Below, piece by piece: positions 42,732-55,400 of a stretch of DNA of 64,000 bases. Both the position numbers and the translations under genes were made by a program. The notes under the pieces are model-generated. The model saw nothing but the letters and a program-made list of their open reading frames with translations, was not told the DNA's origin and searched no databases. Origin of the DNA: an uncultured Bacteroidales bacterium (GTDB lineage: Bacteria > Bacteroidota > Bacteroidia > Bacteroidales > Bacteroidaceae); assembly GCA_902799685.1 (NCBI GenBank), contig CADCBO010000009.1:1-64000 (forward strand), given 5' to 3'. Positions within the stretch are counted from its first letter, which is position 1, and the number at the start of each line of letters is the position of its first letter.

Positions 42732-45700
42732 ATGAGAATATCAAACAACCTTTCAGTTATGGCCGTGCTGACCATATTGGCAGCAACGCCTGCAAAAGCA
42801 CAGATTACAATAAATGAGGTGCTGGCATCAAACGGCAGCATCAATACGGATCCCGATTACGGCACAAATGCAGACTGGATAGAACTGTACAATGCGGGAC
42901 AGACCGACGTAAACCTGGGCGGATGGTCAGTTACGGACAATCTGGACAAACCCAAGAAATACATTCTGCCTGACGGTACTACCATCAAAGCCGGAGGTTA
43001 TCTGCTGATATGGTGCGATGACATCGGCACCGGACTTCACGCCGCTTTCAAGCTGAGTGCCGACGGTGAGGAGGTGGGACTTTTTGACACTGCCGGCAAA
43101 ATGGTTGACAGCATGAGTTTCGGTCCTCAGTATGGCGATATCAGTTTTGGCCGATCCATGGACAACGCCGCAGCAACAGTCTTCTTCATGACCCCCACTC
43201 CCGGTGCCGCCAACACCACCCAGGGCTACACCGGCAGATCCAACCAGCCGGTAATACTGACGCAGGGCGGAGCCTATGCAGGATCAGTTACGGTAACTGT
43301 CACCAATGATCAGGGCGGCGTAGTTTATTATACCACCGATGGTTCAGAGCCTACCAGGGAGTCAAAAGTATACTCTACTCCCCTCACCTTTACCAAGACT
43401 ACGGTACTGAGGGCACGCATCCTGGAGGACGGCAAGATGCCGGGTCAGACCAAGACCATGACATACTTCCTCAATAATGAGTTCCAGGGCCACAGCCTGC
43501 CGGTGGTATCGCTGGCAACAGAAAGCGATAATTTCTGGGACTCCGAGCATGGGATTTACGGTTGGACCAACGCTAATAATGAGAAGGCCGATTTTGAGAT
43601 TCCGGTAAACATCGAGCTCTATGAGAACAACGGCAGTGACAGGGCTGCATTCAACGAGCCTGCAGGCGTAAAGATAAACGGTCTTTATGCATGGCAGCTG
43701 CCGCAGAAAATGCTTGGAGTATATTTCAAGAAGAAATACGGCGAGAGCAAGCTGTCATACCAGCTGTTCCATGACGATGAGCGCACTGAGTTTGATGACT
43801 TTGCACTGCGTGCATCGGGCAATGACTGGAACTACACCATGTTCCGTGACGGACTACTGCAACAGGCTTGCCGCAGAGGCGGACTCAATCTTGCCTTGCA
43901 GGCGTTCCGTCCGTCGGTGGTATATCTTAACGGCGAGTTCCTGGGCATCCATAATATACGCGAGAAAGTCAATGAGGAGTATATAGAGACCCGCTACGGG
44001 CTTGAATCCGGCACATTTGACATGATTGAAGGTGACCAGAACGTCGAGGCCGGCGATTGGGATGAGTGGAAGCATTACAAGGAACTGTGGCAGAAAGACC
44101 TGAGCGTAAAGGCCAACTATGATGCCCTGGCCGCTATTATGGACGTTGAGAACTTTACCGACTTCATGGTAGCTCAGATTTACAGCCACAACACATCGGT
44201 AGACCACAACCCTATGGCATGGAAGCCAAAGGGCAGCGGTCAGTGGCGCTGGATATTTACTGACGGTGACCGTGGTTTCAATAAATATGCCGATGACTAT
44301 GCCGACTGGTATGCCAGGAAGGCCAACATGCCTTTCGGGTCAATGCTCAAGAATGAAGGTTACCGCAAGTATTTCTGCAAACGTGCCGCCGACCTCCTTT
44401 TCACTGCCTTCAATCCGGAGGAGATACAGCGCCAGGTGACAGAGCACAGCAAGGATATAGAGCCGCTTATGGAACAGCAGGTTCAGAGATGGCTGGGCAC
44501 CAGCAGTTCCTACAGCGGAAATGCACTCACCTCGACCAGGCAATGGCGCAGCAGGATAAGCTATCTGCGGGATTTCTGTAACGGCCGCCCCATAATGCTG
44601 CTTTGGGATATGTATGAGAACTACGGCACGGGGCAGCCCGCCCTGCTCACCCTTACCGGCAAGTCAGGTTTCAAGTTCAACGGTCTCTCTATTGATAAGG
44701 ACAAGTGGAGCGGATCATACCCTACCGATATGGAAATAACCCTTACCGCCGGACAGCGCGTAGGCTATACGTTCAAGGGGTGGCGTGAGAATGCCGTCAA
44801 GAAGCTGATATCCACAGGCAACCAATGGAAATATCTTGATAACGGAAGCAGCCCCACAAACTGGTATGCAGTTTCATTTGATGACTCAGCCTGGAAAACG
44901 GGAGCTTCGCCTCTGGGATATGACACCGGCAACAATATTACAGACCTGATAAAGACCACCGTGGACTACGGCTCAAGCAGTTCAAAATATGTCACTACAT
45001 ATTTCCGCCGTAAATTCACTGTTGAGGATGATCCCGCATCTTACCTGCAGATAAAGCTCCGCCTTTTACGCGATGACGGTGCTGTTGTATGGATCAACGG
45101 CAAACAAATCATTCGCAGCAACCTCAGGGAGAACTTTGATTCGAGCCCGCTGGCCGACAATTATGCCATTCCCAAGCGTGCCTCCATCAGATATCTCACA
45201 TATGATATCGATCCCTCCTGGCTCCGTCAAGGCGAAAACACCATTGCTGTTGAGGTACACCAGACATCAAGGAGCAGCTCGGATATCATAATGGACGTCG
45301 AGCTTCTGGCCGTGCTCAACCGGACTGCATCGCAAAACCGTTTAAGCGGACAAAACAGCCCTACAATCAAATTGTCAATTGATTCTGATATGGCAGTAGA
45401 GGCAATGTATGAGCCAGACGGCCTTAACATGCTTCCCGATACCATATTCACCGATATGACCCTGCTCAAGTCCAAGTCACCTTATTATACTGCGGCCGAT
45501 GTCACTGTCCTTAAAGGTGCACACCTTACAATTGAGCCGGGAGTAGAGATAAGGTTTGCACCCAAATCCTGCATGATTGTACACGGAGGCCTTGATGCTC
45601 AGGGCACCCGTTCGGACAGCATACGTTTTGTGCTCAATCCGCATTATGCCGGACAGTCCTGGGGAGCTATATGCTTCATAAACAGCGATTCCAAGTCAAC

Positions 45701-47075
45701 GCTCAGTTATGCAACCATGCGCGATGCCAGCCAGGGACCCCGCCTGTACAACTGCGTGGCAGCCATATCGGCTTACAACTGTGAGCAACTGGTGCTTGAC
45801 CATCTGAACATCACAGATGTTATGAGCAATCCCATTGCAGCCCGCTACAGTGACGTGACGCTTACAAACAGCATAATTCACAGCCGTGTTACGGGTGACC
45901 TGATAAACATCAAGTACGGCAAGGGACGCGTGGAGCATTGCACATTCATAGGCAATGACCAGGTTGACACTGATGCTATTGACTTTGACGGCATAAACGG
46001 CGGAATCATCAGGGATGTTGTAGCCCACCACTTCCTTGGCGACAACAGCGATGCCGTAGATATAGGCGAGCAGGCTGTTGGCGTAATAATTGACAGCCTG
46101 TTGGCATACACCATAACTGACAAGGGCATAAGCGTAGGACAGCGCTCAACCGTCAAGGTGAGCAATTCGACATTCATTCAGACCAACATGGGCATTGCCG
46201 TAAAGGACTCGTGCCATGCCGATGCAGATAAGTGCACATTCTTTGCCGTGGCAACTCCGGTAGCCTGCTATGAGAAAGTTGATGGTCGACTGGGTGGAAA
46301 TGCCGTTGTAACAGAATGCATACTTTCCAACAGCTATGACCAGACATACCAGTGTGATGCCAAGTCCAGCATCAGGTTCAGCGCATCACTCTCAGACGGT
46401 GATACGCTCTCCGCAGGCAACCTGTACGGCGATCCGCAGTTTATATCGGCCACAAACTACGTATTGACACCTGCCAGCCTGAACATAGGCTCCACCTACC
46501 TGCCTGAGACGCCGCAGAGAGAACCCGTAATAAGTGAGATTTGCTATCACCCAATACTTGATTCCGAATCGGAGTACATAAGGATTTACAATCCTGCTGA
46601 TACTCCTCTCGACATTAGCGGATACGTACTGAGCCAGGCCTTTGACTTTGTATTCCCGGAAGGCAGCCTCATTCCGTCACATGGCAGCGTCTATGTTGCG
46701 GCTAAAGCATCCAAGCTCAAGACGGTAATCAAGGATGAGCAGGTATGGCAGTGGACTGACGGAAAACTATCCAACGACGGCGAATCCGTGCGTCTTAGCA
46801 ATGCAGCGGGCATAGTGGTTGACCAGGTAAGCTATATGAGCGTGGCTCCGTGGCCTGTATCAGAGCAATCAGGCACAATAGTACTGCTGCTGCGTGACCT
46901 GAATTCCGATAACCACATGGCTGCCAACTGGGCCCTTAAACAGTATCCCGACAATGTAGAGCTGATACCCGCCACCCCAGGTACGAATGTGTTTTATGAC
47001 CTTAACGGCCGCCCAATAGAAGGCCCACCCCATGGCATAGTAATAATCAACGGCAAATTATATTTCTACAAATAG
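42732..47075 (+). CDS. Large secreted CotH-kinase/lamin-tail protein
   Basis: 1447 residues from the ATG at 42732, which opens a signal peptide ending ATPAKAQ; the frame is open further upstream. Domains in order: lamin-tail domain (about 23-146, ITINEVLASNG ... WIELYNAG), CHB_HEX_C-type beta domain (about 170-245, VVYYTTDGSEPT), CotH kinase-like domain (about 257-520, with YLNGEFLGIHNIREKVNEEYI and WRWIFTDGDRGFN), a sugar-binding-like sandwich (about 683-866), a right-handed beta-helix (about 916-1230), a second lamin-tail domain (about 1263-1390) and a C-terminus ending NGKLYFYK. CotH proteins phosphorylate protein substrates in spores; the role here is unknown, and surface or extracellular location is inferred. 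Confidence 0.85.
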   Translation: MRISNNLSVMAVLTILAATPAKAQITINEVLASNGSINTDPDYGTNADWIELYNAGQTDVNLGGWSVTDNLDKPKKYILPDGTTIKAGGYLLIWCDDIGTGLHAAFKLSADGEEVGLFDTAGKMVDSMSFGPQYGDISFGRSMDNAAATVFFMTPTPGAANTTQGYTGRSNQPVILTQGGAYAGSVTVTVTNDQGGVVYYTTDGSEPTRESKVYSTPLTFTKTTVLRARILEDGKMPGQTKTMTYFLNNEFQGHSLPVVSLATESDNFWDSEHGIYGWTNANNEKADFEIPVNIELYENNGSDRAAFNEPAGVKINGLYAWQLPQKMLGVYFKKKYGESKLSYQLFHDDERTEFDDFALRASGNDWNYTMFRDGLLQQACRRGGLNLALQAFRPSVVYLNGEFLGIHNIREKVNEEYIETRYGLESGTFDMIEGDQNVEAGDWDEWKHYKELWQKDLSVKANYDALAAIMDVENFTDFMVAQIYSHNTSVDHNPMAWKPKGSGQWRWIFTDGDRGFNKYADDYADWYARKANMPFGSMLKNEGYRKYFCKRAADLLFTAFNPEEIQRQVTEHSKDIEPLMEQQVQRWLGTSSSYSGNALTSTRQWRSRISYLRDFCNGRPIMLLWDMYENYGTGQPALLTLTGKSGFKFNGLSIDKDKWSGSYPTDMEITLTAGQRVGYTFKGWRENAVKKLISTGNQWKYLDNGSSPTNWYAVSFDDSAWKTGASPLGYDTGNNITDLIKTTVDYGSSSSKYVTTYFRRKFTVEDDPASYLQIKLRLLRDDGAVVWINGKQIIRSNLRENFDSSPLADNYAIPKRASIRYLTYDIDPSWLRQGENTIAVEVHQTSRSSSDIIMDVELLAVLNRTASQNRLSGQNSPTIKLSIDSDMAVEAMYEPDGLNMLPDTIFTDMTLLKSKSPYYTAADVTVLKGAHLTIEPGVEIRFAPKSCMIVHGGLDAQGTRSDSIRFVLNPHYAGQSWGAICFINSDSKSTLSYATMRDASQGPRLYNCVAAISAYNCEQLVLDHLNITDVMSNPIAARYSDVTLTNSIIHSRVTGDLINIKYGKGRVEHCTFIGNDQVDTDAIDFDGINGGIIRDVVAHHFLGDNSDAVDIGEQAVGVIIDSLLAYTITDKGISVGQRSTVKVSNSTFIQTNMGIAVKDSCHADADKCTFFAVATPVACYEKVDGRLGGNAVVTECILSNSYDQTYQCDAKSSIRFSASLSDGDTLSAGNLYGDPQFISATNYVLTPASLNIGSTYLPETPQREPVISEICYHPILDSESEYIRIYNPADTPLDISGYVLSQAFDFVFPEGSLIPSHGSVYVAAKASKLKTVIKDEQVWQWTDGKLSNDGESVRLSNAAGIVVDQVSYMSVAPWPVSEQSGTIVLLLRDLNSDNHMAANWALKQYPDNVELIPATPGTNVFYDLNGRPIEGPPHGIVIINGKLYFYK

Positions 47076-47100
47076 CAAAATCACAGCAATTCCCCAGCAA

Positions 47101-48921
<1,821 letters not shown>

Positions 48922-48922
48922 T

Positions 48923-48958
48923 TACAACAAAAAGGCCGGTCTTAAAAAAACCAGCCTT
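48923..48958 (-). terminator. Attenuator terminator of the pyrG leader
   Basis: On the minus strand AAGGCTGGT pairs with ACCGGCCTT (9 bp with one G-U) and is followed by TTTTTGTTGT. Its 5' arm GGCTGG (48951-48956) is exactly complementary to CCAGCC in the leader ORF (48996-49001). Confidence 0.8.
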
Positions 48959-48984
48959 ATTTAATCAATCAATAACTTTAAATA

Positions 48985-49110
48985 TCACATTGTCCGGCTG
49001 GAAGAACAACAGCAATTATTCAGAACCTGGTTATCATTCAGATTCTGATTTACATTCTGCTTGTCATTCATCTGATTTGACAGGCAGTTATATGTAACCT
49101 TGCTCTCCAT
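48985..49110 (-). CDS. Asn/Gln-rich leader peptide of pyrG
   Basis: 41 codons from ATG at 49110 to TGA at 48985-48987: MESKVTYNCLSNQ, MNDKQNVNQNLNDNQ, VLNNCCCSSSRTM; fourteen are Asn or Gln. The block YNCLSNQMNDKQNVN is identical to the glmS leader, with four nucleotide differences, all synonymous third positions (Cys, Ser, Asn, Val codons). That pattern indicates coding constraint. The antiterminator CCAGCC sits in Ser-Ser-Arg codons just before the stop. After the repeated block the two leaders diverge, but both end in Cys-rich tails. Confidence 0.78.
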   Translation of the reverse strand: MESKVTYNCLSNQMNDKQNVNQNLNDNQVLNNCCCSSSRTM

Positions 49111-49129
49111 TGCCCATACAATTATGTCG

Positions 49130-49159
49130 CAAAGATAAATCTTTAATTTCATTCTGCAA
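49130..49159 (-). promoter_or_regulatory. Promoter of the pyrG leader
   Basis: TATCTTTG on the minus strand (49130-49137), with TTG exactly 19 bases upstream (49157-49159). It is followed by CGACAT, like the CGACAG after the glmS -7 box. The leader ATG is 19 bases downstream. Between here and 49376 I see only AT-rich sequence. Confidence 0.75.
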
Positions 49160-49376
49160 TACAAAATGTCAATAAAATCTCATATTGACATTGAAAATAT
49201 GAAATCATTTTCAGATTGTCACAAAAACAAGCATAGCAGAAGCAATCAGTCTCTGCAGTACAATGCTTAAACATAACAGTTTAAATCACTTCTTACAGCT
49301 AAAGACATCAAATGATACGGAAAGATTTAATTCAGCATTTCTCCATTCAAAATACAAAGTTTTCATAAGCATTGAC

Positions 49377-49384
49377 TATTTTTG
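49377..49384 (+). promoter_or_regulatory. -7 box for the giant secreted protein gene
   Basis: TATTTTTG lies 46 bases before the chosen ATG at 49431. It argues against the in-frame upstream ATG at 49263, which would place the promoter inside the gene. Confidence 0.55.
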
Positions 49385-49430
49385 CATTACCCAGATTAGG
49401 AAAGATATTTATAACCTTTACTTTAATGTT

Positions 49431-52400
49431 ATGAGAAGAATCGGCAAAACCGTAATCACAGTCCTTTTGATGGCGGTATCCTTACACGCTTATGCACAGT
49501 TCAATACAGAGTACCGGACTCCCGACGGACAGTTATATCTGCTTGATACGGACAGGAATATTGCCGTATTCACAGGAGTTGAGAATGCCGGCACATCGGT
49601 AGTCATACCTTCCGGTATCCAGAAAGACGGTATCGCCTATACGGTGGTTGCAACAGAAATCATGACAGGCAGCATAACCGAATCATACCATAACGTCATC
49701 AGCCTCAGCCTGCCGGGCACCATACAGAGTATGGAATCCGGAAGCGCCAGTATGTTCCCCAACCTTAAGGAACTGCATATAGAAGCGGTCGTACCGCCTG
49801 TCATCGGCTATGGAAGGAATTATGAACACGTACTTTATGTTTCCGATGATACCGTACCGTTCTGCAAGCTGTACGTGCCGTCCATAAGCCTGGATCTGTA
49901 TAAAGCCGATTCATGTTGGCAGACATTTGCTGAGATGGTTCCCGTGAACTCCGTTCCTGCCCAATTGTATATTGCTGATTCAATTGATATTAACAGCAAC
50001 GCTAAAATATATGTTGACAAGACGGTAATAGGCGCACACATAAGGAATGACCTGTACGGACATCTTAGCCTGACCGGAGGCGGATTCCACACCGTCAGTC
50101 TCAGCATGTTCTATAACCGTGCCTATGATTACTATTATGCCAACAGTGAAGACAAACGCACATTTGATGCCTCTCTCCTGGTAGAAACCCAGGCAAGCGC
50201 CGATAATGCCGTTATTGATATGAGCCTTATACAGGATCGCTGGGCATTCATCTCATTACCTTATGATATAAAGGTGTCAGATATAGAGTACCCTGACAGC
50301 GCAGCCATAGTCATACGCCGATATGACGGCAGTGCACGTGCCAAATCAGATTACTCAGGCACATGGAAAGACCTTACCCCAGACAGCACTCTGCATGCCG
50401 GATCAGGTTATATAATCCAGATACACAACTGCTCGCAGGACCCGTACGTTGACTATTACAACCCCATTGACGTAAAGTTCCCGGTAACCGGTGCACAGGC
50501 TGCAAGCGGCCTCTTTGCAAACGGAAATGTAACCGTAGCGTTGCATGATTATCCGTCAGAGTTCAAGCAGAACAGAGCCTGGAACCTGGTAGGCAACCCC
50601 TACCCATGCTGCTTTGACATAAAGAACACAGACTATTCAGGCACATACTACGTATGGGATCCCGAGACAGAAAGTTTCAAGGAACTGTCCACCCATTATG
50701 ATGATTACATACTGCTGCCTGGCGAGTCATTCTTTATCCAGGCACCCCAAGACAAGCAGTCAATAACATTCTATGCCGCCGGACGCAAGCACTGCAAGGT
50801 TGGCCCAGACTCACCAGCAGTCCAGGTCAGGAAATCCGCCAGGAGAACAGGCAAGCCTCAGTCAGTCATTGTACGCACAGGAATCGATACAGACTGGAAT
50901 CCCGCCAATCCGGGTGATCCGGGGTGCAACCTGTGGAATCCCGAACTTGGAAAAGTAATGATTGATTATTATCAGAGCGGCTATCTCGGTGACGCCATAG
51001 ACAACGCCATCGGTCTTACTGTAGGTAAAACTTTCATGGATGAAACCGTCACGGAGATCCGCGGCCGCGTAAAGGAGATTGTCATAGCGGGACCGTTCAT
51101 AGCCGATGATATAAGAGCCTTTTACAATTATCCCAATTGCAAGGTTCTGGATCTGAGCCGCACCACAGGTCTTTCAAAAATACCGTCCGGGGCTTTTGAG
51201 GAGATAGCCTTAGGCACCATCATCCTGCCTGCGTCTGTTGACACCATTGACTACAACGCATTCAGGGCATACACAGGACTGGAAGCCATACACCTGTACA
51301 GTCCAATGCCTCCTTATGTTGATGAACAAGCCTTTGACAGCATCCCCAAGGGATGTACCGTATATGTATCGGCCATCACCTACCCGCTCTATCTGGTCAA
51401 TAATTTCTGGAGCCAGCTGAACATAAAGCCGTTTACTGACCAGACAGGAAGCCTCAAGGTAAGCCTGCCGCAAGACTGGACAGACGGCCGGTACCAGGGC
51501 TTGCGCGTACAGGTAACAAGCAATGAGTACGGCCACACCACCGGTTTCCTCATTACAGACAAGCAGACCTATCTGTTCAGCAACCTTATCAAAGACGGTT
51601 CATACAAGGTTGAACTAAAGAGAAATGACGGCATCACGCTTAGCCGCATCAATGAGGTTGTAGTTGCAGGCAAGGATATTGAAGTCAGCCTGCCCGATGT
51701 AATCAGGATGCATTCCGTGGCCGCCAGGATATACACTCCGCAGGGATCAGACATTACAAGTGCATGTCACGTAACCTGGTCCGCTTACGGCACCGTATTG
51801 GCAGACAGCTATTACCTGCAGGATATAACAGAGGGCACTGAGCTTGATTACACAGTCATTCTGCCCCAGAAATACGCCCTTGAGTACATGTTGCCCGATA
51901 CCCTGTTCCACGTCACCATAGGCACAGCCGATACAATGCTGGTACACAGGCTCACAGACATACCCAGGATAACACTGAGCGGTGTTGTGACCGATGCGGC
52001 AACGGGACAGCCCGTAAATGGTGCCCGTATCGTAACCGAATGCACAATGACCGGCCGTTACTCCAAGTCCTTCACCGCACAGAGTGCAGCAGACGGTACT
52101 TTCAGCATGTCAGTCCTTTCAACCGCCGCAACGGTACGGGTAATGGCTGACGGCTATTTTGACAGGACCGTAACGCTTGAATCAACTGAGACAGGTCAGC
52201 TGTCACTTGCTGTCAGCCGGTTGGCAGGACAGAAAGTAAGGGTTGAGACCACATACACTACAGCCGGCAATGACGAGTACCCGGTTGTCATCACCCGCGG
52301 TTACAGCGATATGAGTGATCTCAAGTATTCATTCTACAGTGAAGAACAGGAGAAAGAACTGACAGGATACATAATACAGTATCCTGACATATGGTTTGTA

Positions 52401-55400
52401 ACAGATACCATTTCTTCTACAGACTGGATAGACGCAGTCATCATCAGCCGCAAGGGTATCTTTGACCCGGTAGAGACCTCATTCCGGATTCAGGGCAGCG
52501 GTACCGACACCCTGTTTGTTGACATCCTTGAGCGAGGCAGCCTTATTGCGGGTTATGAAAAATCAGACAACAAGTATTTCAATGTCCAGCTGTTCAACCA
52601 AGACGGAGTAAAGATAGGCGGAGGCCAGACCACCGGTAAGGAGATGGCTTTCTACAATCTTGAAGAGGGACAATACACCGTCATAGCATCATCGGGCAAG
52701 AACGGCAATATAAGCGTTGCCCGTCTGGAACAGTTTGAATCATTGGGACTTGAAATAGATGTTGACTATGTATTGATACCGGTATATATAACATCGGGAC
52801 AGATAGAAACCGTTCAGTTCCAGACACTGCCCGAACTCAACCTGACCGGCCGTAAATACCTGGTGAGCAACTCATTTGAGTCAGACAAGATTAAGGTTTA
52901 CAACGGTGACTACACCTCACTTACCTGCCGCTTTGACCTGCGTCCTGACCTGGCCGGAAAACTAAATGACACATATGCCGTAATTGATTTGCCGCGGGGC
53001 TGCTCGTATGTAAACGGCAGTGCACTTCTTAACGGTGTACAGAATGATGCCGATGTAGTTGCACAAGGTCAGGCTTACAGCATCCGTATTCCCATCGATG
53101 ACCGTAACCTTACAAATGAGATAAGGCTCTCAGTCATACCTACCCTTTCAGGTACAGCGGAATTCTCGGCTTCAATCAGTTTCTATGAAGACGATACAAA
53201 GCGTTCGGTACTCATAGGTGATGCCAGAGTACAAGTGGTAGGCATTACCGTCAATGCCCAGAGCATGACAATCAGGGATACCATATCCATAAGCGGAACA
53301 GCACCCGCAAATGCATCAGTACTTGTATATGACGGTGATGCCCTTATTGCCAGTACAACAGCAACGCTTGCCAACAGCTGGTTTGTAAGGGCCGGACTGA
53401 ATGATCCCAAAGTCATGTCATACCACCGCATTCATGCCAAAATCCAGTCTGAGAACGGTTGGGTTGATACCGATACCACCAAGTGCCTGTATAATCCTTA
53501 CGGAGTTTACAATGCAGGCATTCTGATGGAGATATACAGCCCTAACGTAAAGATTGATGTATGTGAGGTATATGACGCACGCCAAAGGGGTGACAAGAGA
53601 ATACCAAGAACTGTTACAGGTTACAGCCCCACAATAAACTACATCAATTATCCCATGCTGGCAGCTCATTCAGATAATGTAGCCAGAAGAGCAGCAGGCC
53701 TGGTACAGGGTTATAATTATGATCAGTTTGTTACTGAATTTGCAGGTGCAGGAGTCTACTTTGATTTTGAAAGGGGCGAAGCTGAACCATATTACAACCT
53801 TGGAGCAAACGCCACATATGTGTATAAGTTCCAGGCTTATTTCCCGGGATGTGACAGCACTGAAGTTCAGGACGTTCAATTCACTCTCCTGCTAGAGGAC
53901 AGCACCAAGACCATACTGCCTGCATATTATGTAGAACCTGGTCACTGGGAAGGAGCCAGGGCATTTAACTCTGATGGTGCACTGCCTGTAAACATTACGC
54001 AGATATATTATACGCCCAACAAACCTCTTCCATATGATTCTGTTGGAGTAAGGCAGACTATAAGTGAGTATCAGGCATTTGAAGCAGATCACTTACGTAA
54101 TAGAGAACGTCTGAAGGAACTCAAACAGACTGCTTATGACATTGAATCCAGACAGGACATCACTCCGCAGGATCAGGCCCATCTGCAACAGTGTCTGGAT
54201 GAGGCTTATAGCCTGGTGCAGACATCATCATTAGGTTATGAGTTCAATGAGGAACAGCTGGCATACATAAACTCATTAAGAGGACTTGACTATGAAGAAA
54301 TAGTCAGGGCATTCAAGAATATACCCGGAGTTGAGATATCTGATGAACTGATAGAGTTTGTGCTTGGTAATGAGAACTCCATACCATTGTTCGGTACGAT
54401 TGAGCCCAGAGAACTGGCCACAGGCTACTATTCGCCGCGTGTCACATATAATTTCAACTATGCAGACAATTTTGCAGACCTTCTCAACCCTGATAACGGC
54501 TGGAAGATAGAATTCAGTCAAGACTATACGGTCATGACACTGTCTGACTCAAACGGCAACTACATGAAGTTTGAGGACATGAACTATCCCAAATCCACCG
54601 GCTCGTTAGCTACTCCAAGAGGTGACGGATACAAGTTGAAAGAATACAGCCCTTCACATGAAGAGGTTATGTCAGGAATGGATATAGCCGGCAACATTAA
54701 CACAGGTACAGGTTTAGGCGCATCAATTCTTGAAAGCGGAAGCCATCTCTTGCTGAACGGTGAAATGGGTTCTGTATATCAATCAATCGGTCTTGCAGGG
54801 GTAAAAGAAGCAGCCAGTGGATTAGGCAATTTGACAGGAGGCCTTGGTATGGTCTTGGATGGAAAGGCAGCCTGGGATGCTCTTAGCCGTGATAACTGGG
54901 GTGACTGGCTTGCTATGGGACGTCAGAATCAGGATGTAATGGGTATTGATTTCCTCATGCAGACTGAGCAGATCGGTGCAGGTCTGGCTAACTGGAACGC
55001 AGCTGTTGCTGTAGGTCATATAGCGCTTGCCACAATAGGAGCAATATCCATGGTGGCATTCGCCGCTTGTCCGCCGGTTGGATTGATTGTGGGAGTTCTG
55101 AGTGCTATTGGAGGTTATCTGCTTGACAAACAGGACCAGAAATTCCAGGCAGAGAGTGCCAATCTGCTTGCAAGATGGCAGAGCGTGATTGACAAGAAGA
55201 GAGCCAACAACTCCAAGCCTAACCGCGACCCGTCGGGATTTGTATGTGAAGCTGTTGAAAGTAACCGTTTGCCTGGAGTAACCGCCACCGTATATCACAA
55301 GTATATGGCTCAGGATGTTTATGGTGAATGGCATGAGATTGTTGAGCCTTGGGATGCAGAACTCTATGAGCAGGTAAATCCGCAGCAGACCGATGATGAC

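Noticed and set aside
49263..49430. Upstream start of the giant secreted protein
   Set aside because: Would place the -7 box inside the gene and the signal peptide internally.
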